Below, piece by piece: positions 63,601 to 64,000 of a stretch of 64,000 bases of DNA. Position numbers and translations under genes: made by a program. Location: the NCBI RefSeq assembly GCF_000959725.1, contig NZ_CP009322.1, positions 2,604,001 through 2,668,000 on the forward strand. Reading direction: 5' to 3'. The notes below the pieces were generated by a model. That model saw nothing but the letters and a program-made list of their open reading frames with translations. It did not search any database and was not told the DNA's origin. This DNA comes from Burkholderia gladioli. Its GTDB lineage: Bacteria; Pseudomonadota; Gammaproteobacteria; Burkholderiales; Burkholderiaceae. The stretch's first letter is position 1; each line of letters begins with the position of its first letter.

Positions 63601-64000
63601 GCGCCGCCTCGGCGAGGGGCATCACCGTCGTCGGCCAGACCTGCGTGAGCCGCTCTTGCTCGGTGCGCAGCAGATATTCGGCAAGCGCTTGCAGCGTCGG
63701 GAATTCGAAGAACAGCGCCGGCGTCAATGCGAAGCCGAATGCGGCGTTGAGTTCATTCGTCAGTTCAGTCAGCTGCACCGAGTCATAGCCGTATTCGCTC
63801 AGTGCCGTGCCCAGCTCAATCTGCTCGGGCACGACATGCAGACGCCCGGCCATGCGCTCACGCAGCGCGCCGCACAGACGATCGCGCAGCTCGGCGGCGC
63901 CGACGGCCCCCGGCGTGCCGACCGGCACGGCCGACGCGGCGACGGCCAGGTCCGGCTCGCGCGCCGCCACCGCGGCCTCGACCTCGATGGCCGGTGCCGG
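55406..64000 (-). CDS. Trans-AT polyketide synthase, 5' part visible: ACP0, module 1, module 2 to KR2
   Basis: The frame is open to the right edge, so the true start is outside. Domains in order (approximate nucleotides): ACP0 63890-63650 (EYGYDSVQL); KS1 63505-62195 (Cys codon 62984-62986, HGTGT, SNIGHLEL); DH1 61650-60830 (DHEVQGRRVLP and LLDSALQ intact); KR1 60700-59560 (LITGGAGAIG, GQADYAAANAF); ACP1 59370-59175; KS2 59010-57700 (Cys 58493-58495); DH2 57155-56330; first half of KR2 from 56250. Each KS is followed by DH without an AT, the trans-AT layout. After 55523 the frame is shifted and ends at 55406; the remaining domains continue in the frame of the 46776-55510 segment. Modules 1-3 should each add a conjugated E double bond. 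Confidence 0.85.
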   Translation of the reverse strand, partial: PAPAIEVEAAVAAREPDLAVAASAVPVGTPGAVGAAELRDRLCGALRERMAGRLHVVPEQIELGTALSEYGYDSVQLTELTNELNAAFGFALTPALFFEFPTLQALAEYLLRTEQERLTQVWPTTVMPLAEAAPAVADTVVVPAAATPTAAVAAAPAPMQDSGTAHANEAIAIVGLSACMPMAEDADAFWQNLLDGRDCVTEIPAARWDWRAVAAELAGGEGGTRVKWGAFIDGVDEFDPLFFGISPREALVMDPQQRLLMTYVWKALEDAGYASESISGSRTALFVGTGLSGYQNLFSAEARAGEGYSATSVVPSVGPNRMSYFLNLHGPSEPIETACSSSLVAINRGIAVLRDGTCEMAIVGGINTIVTPDAHVSFSKAGMLSEDGRCKTFSAAANGYVRGEGVGMLVLKRLSDAQAAGDAIYAVIRGGSENHGGRASSLTAPNPQAQAALLMDAYRRSGVDPRTLSYIEAHGTGTKLGDPVEITGLKSAFANLGVESGEQPFCGLGSVKSNIGHLELAAGVAGVIKVVMQMKHATLVKSLHSEPENPYIGLSGSPFYVVRENRPWVAPVDEAGRTLPRRAGVSSFGFGGVNAHVVLEEYVAPVEQVARPGGPALVVLSARTEAALTERAAQLLAWLERNPEVDLYALAYTLQVGRDAMDERLAWAVDSLDELRERLGAFTKDGQLGSGVRGQVKRNKDALAGLSGDDDMAVLLQSWQQKGKFTRLLGVWAKGIAVKWDRLYQGPRPCRLHLPAYPFARERHWVEPGPVTTTGTAPVLGAVQLHPLLHANTSNLETQRFTSRFDGSEPFLADHEVQGRRVLPGVAYLEMAHAALLRSGACRASDRVQLNQVVWSRPFVVEPGTPQAAHISLLAEDDERVSFEIHSDDAGGTAQLVHGRGVARLGMDQPAPELLDLGALRARMQRASFTAAQCYTAFERLGLVYGPSHRGLAEVHAGEQEVLARLSLPALPAGMTLAPGLLDSALQAAIGLVLEVDGELADGSPMLPFALRELDVLAPCQREMWVWVAAAGDDSATVRKLDIVLLDQTGRVCVRIKGFASRRLDAALAQGESVSDDETWHEADLDAGHDGDATLMLAPVWQEEALQAGASAPLARRVVMLCGFDAQLASELSAVLADTHCEVAPVVGEDLGARYHGLARHVFLRLQALAAEKPASDVLVQVVVPLAGELAVLAGLSGLLKTARLEYPRLRTQLLCLPAEMNGVVMGDRLREEGEQAEPAALLRYRDGVREVRVARELVQTPARPIWREDGVYLITGGAGAIGLVFAGEILARAPRARVILSSRSALDEVSQARLAALGERVVHRRLDVTDAAAVSALVEGIVVEYGRLDGVLHGAGLLRDAYLANKSVAELDAVLAPKVAGVVNLDRATRDVPLELFVTFSSLAGYGGNPGQADYAAANAFMDHYVIARAERVARGEASGRSVSVNWPLWAQGAMRPDAASVELMRRTAGLVPLENEAALAAFAQAMTGDAAQVLVAAGEREKLLALFGTAGDQADDDTTEAVVPAPQAAPGAGVDLSRVVGAALLSRVSALIKVKPEDIDLDEELAGYGFDSISLTELATELNRTYELDLMPTVFFEHPTLAALTAYLVETHRETMARHLAPVSATAPAAAARRELRAAASAPSTRRARAKAPRRRDPVEADDEPIAIVGLSACMPMAEDADAFWQNLLDGRDCIGEIPAKRWDWRAVAAELAGGEGSTRVKWGAFIDSIDEFDPLFFGISPREALVMDPQQRLLMTHVWKALEDAGYASESISGSRTALFVGTGLSGYQNLFPIEERATDGYSATSAVPSVGPNRMSYFLNLHGPSEPIETACSSSLVAINRGIAVLRDGSCEMAIVGGINTIVTPDAHVSFSKAGMLSEDGRCKTFSAAANGYVRGEGVGMLVLKRLSDAQVAGDAIYAVIRGGSENHGGRASSLTAPNPQAQAALLMDAYRRSGVDPRTLSYIEAHGTGTKLGDPVEITGLKSAFANLGVESGEQPFCGLGSVKSNIGHLELAAGVAGVIKVVMQMKHATLVKSLHSEPENPYIGLSGSPFYVVRENRPWVAPVDEAGRTLPRRAGVSSFGFGGVNAHVVLEEYVAPVEPVARPGGPALVVLSARTEAALTERAAQLLAWLERNPEVDLYALAYTLQVGRDAMDERLAWAVDSLDELRERLGAFTKDGRLGSGVRGQVKRNKDALAGLAADEDLPSLLATWLAKGKWDRLLSMWAKGLALDWQIFYPARRPRRLHLPVYPFSRERYWAETKPAASIPASKAPVPGAEQLHPLLHANTSNLETQRFTSRFDGSEPFLADHEVQGRRVLPGVAYLEMAHAALLHSGAGATTELVLNQIVWSRPLAVEPGTPRAVHIDLQAEDDGRVSFEIHSDDATDTARRVHGRGVAQARPRAGAASQTLDLDALRARMQRASFTAAQCYAAFERLGLVYGPSHRGLAEVHAGEQEVLARLSLPALPAGMTLAPGLLDSALQAAIGLVLEVDGELADGSPMLPFALRELDVLAPCQREMWVWVAAAGDDSATVRKLDIVLLDQAGRVCVRLNGFASRRLDAAATHDDDMLLLAPAWQPRALPSDAPIVPVARRVVLLCGFGAQLLGELSAVLADTHCEVAPVVGEDLGARYHGLARHVFLRLQALAAEKPASDVLVQVVVPLTGELAVLAGLSGLLKTARLEYPRLRTQLLCLPAEMNGVVMGDRLREEGEQAEPAALLRYRDGVREVRVARELVQTPARPIWREDGVYLITGGAGAIGLVFAGEILARAPRARVILSSRSALDEVSQARLAALGERVVHRRLDVTDAAAVSALVEGIVVEYWTAGTACCTAPGCCAMRIWRTRAWRNWTRCWHRRWRVS
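55511..55523 (-). other. Two single-base insertions splitting the PKS frame in KR2
   Basis: Here the plus strand reads GTCCCAGCCGTCCAATACTC. The two other copies (51069-51086, 59950-59968) read GTCCAGCCGTCCATACTC. One extra C (55511-55513) and one extra A (55522-55523) shift the frame by two, turning VEYGRLDGVL into VEYWTAG and a stop at 55406. Both neighbouring copies are intact. Confidence 0.9.

Noticed and set aside
46776..64000. Two independent PKS genes
   Set aside because: The break falls inside one KR domain, the sequence resumes at the same residue in another frame, and two sister copies are continuous; one gene with a frameshift explains it.

Overview
The window is about 64 kb of high-GC (roughly two-thirds G+C) proteobacterial DNA. 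The gene families and style (tightly packed LysR-controlled catabolic operons, secreted exoenzymes, a large trans-AT polyketide synthase) fit Burkholderia, most likely a member of the gladioli/glumae/plantarii group. The genus is an inference; no rRNA or tRNA gene is present to confirm it.

Layout. 0-5 kb: a truncated SnoaL-like gene, then three consecutive secreted hydrolases on the minus strand (phosphorylcholine-phosphatase-like, M28 aminopeptidase, gluzincin metalloprotease). 5.5-11.6 kb: a LysR gene facing a four-gene sugar-acid operon (MFS transporter, DapA-like lyase/aldolase, IlvD/Edd dehydratase, 2-hydroxyacid dehydrogenase). 11.9-16.9 kb: HAD hydrolase, MEKHLA/PAS protein, a secreted calpain-like cysteine protease, and a divergent Fe-S-type regulator/MFS exporter pair. 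16.9-18.9 kb: a translationally coupled pair, an EVE/PUA-like protein and a PD-(D/E)XK-like protein with an Ala-rich tail, which is a candidate defence system. 19-28.5 kb: TauE/SafE exporter, a plant-CNMT-like methyltransferase, NCS1 permease, a CsbD/YqjE/YqjK-like envelope-stress set, a triple-PAS LuxR regulator and lipocalin. 28.7-32.1 kb: LysR gene, an aldehyde dehydrogenase remnant, MBL hydrolase, and an SDR lacking its catalytic Tyr. 32.2-36.4 kb: a five-gene operon of flavin monooxygenase, two near-identical RidA proteins, DUF1028 and an ArgE-like deacetylase. 36.9-37.5 kb: a low-GC orphan. 37.5-43.7 kb: a LysR-controlled operon (HIBADH-like dehydrogenase, aldehyde dehydrogenase, DUF3100 membrane protein, M20 amidohydrolase). 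43.7-44.8 kb: an IS5-family element next to an IS3 remnant.

44.9-64 kb: the end of a trans-AT polyketide cluster on the minus strand. The synthase enters from beyond the right edge as ACP, then three KS-DH-KR-ACP modules, then a terminal KS-ACP module fused to an AfsA-type hotdog domain. No AT and no thioesterase domain is seen. The terminal module has no KR or DH, so it should present a beta-ketoacyl chain, which is what AfsA-type enzymes transfer to a C3 phosphate. A HAD phosphatase and a CurA-like enone reductase follow directly, matching the remaining steps of a butenolide/butyrolactone route. Modules 1-3 contain a 4.44-kb near-perfect tandem repeat. Two single-base insertions in the KR of module 2 split the gene into two frames. 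They are either a sequencing/assembly error or a real inactivation.

The best candidates for follow-up are the AfsA-terminated synthase with its phosphatase and reductase, the EVE-like/PD-(D/E)XK pair, and the calpain-like secreted protease.
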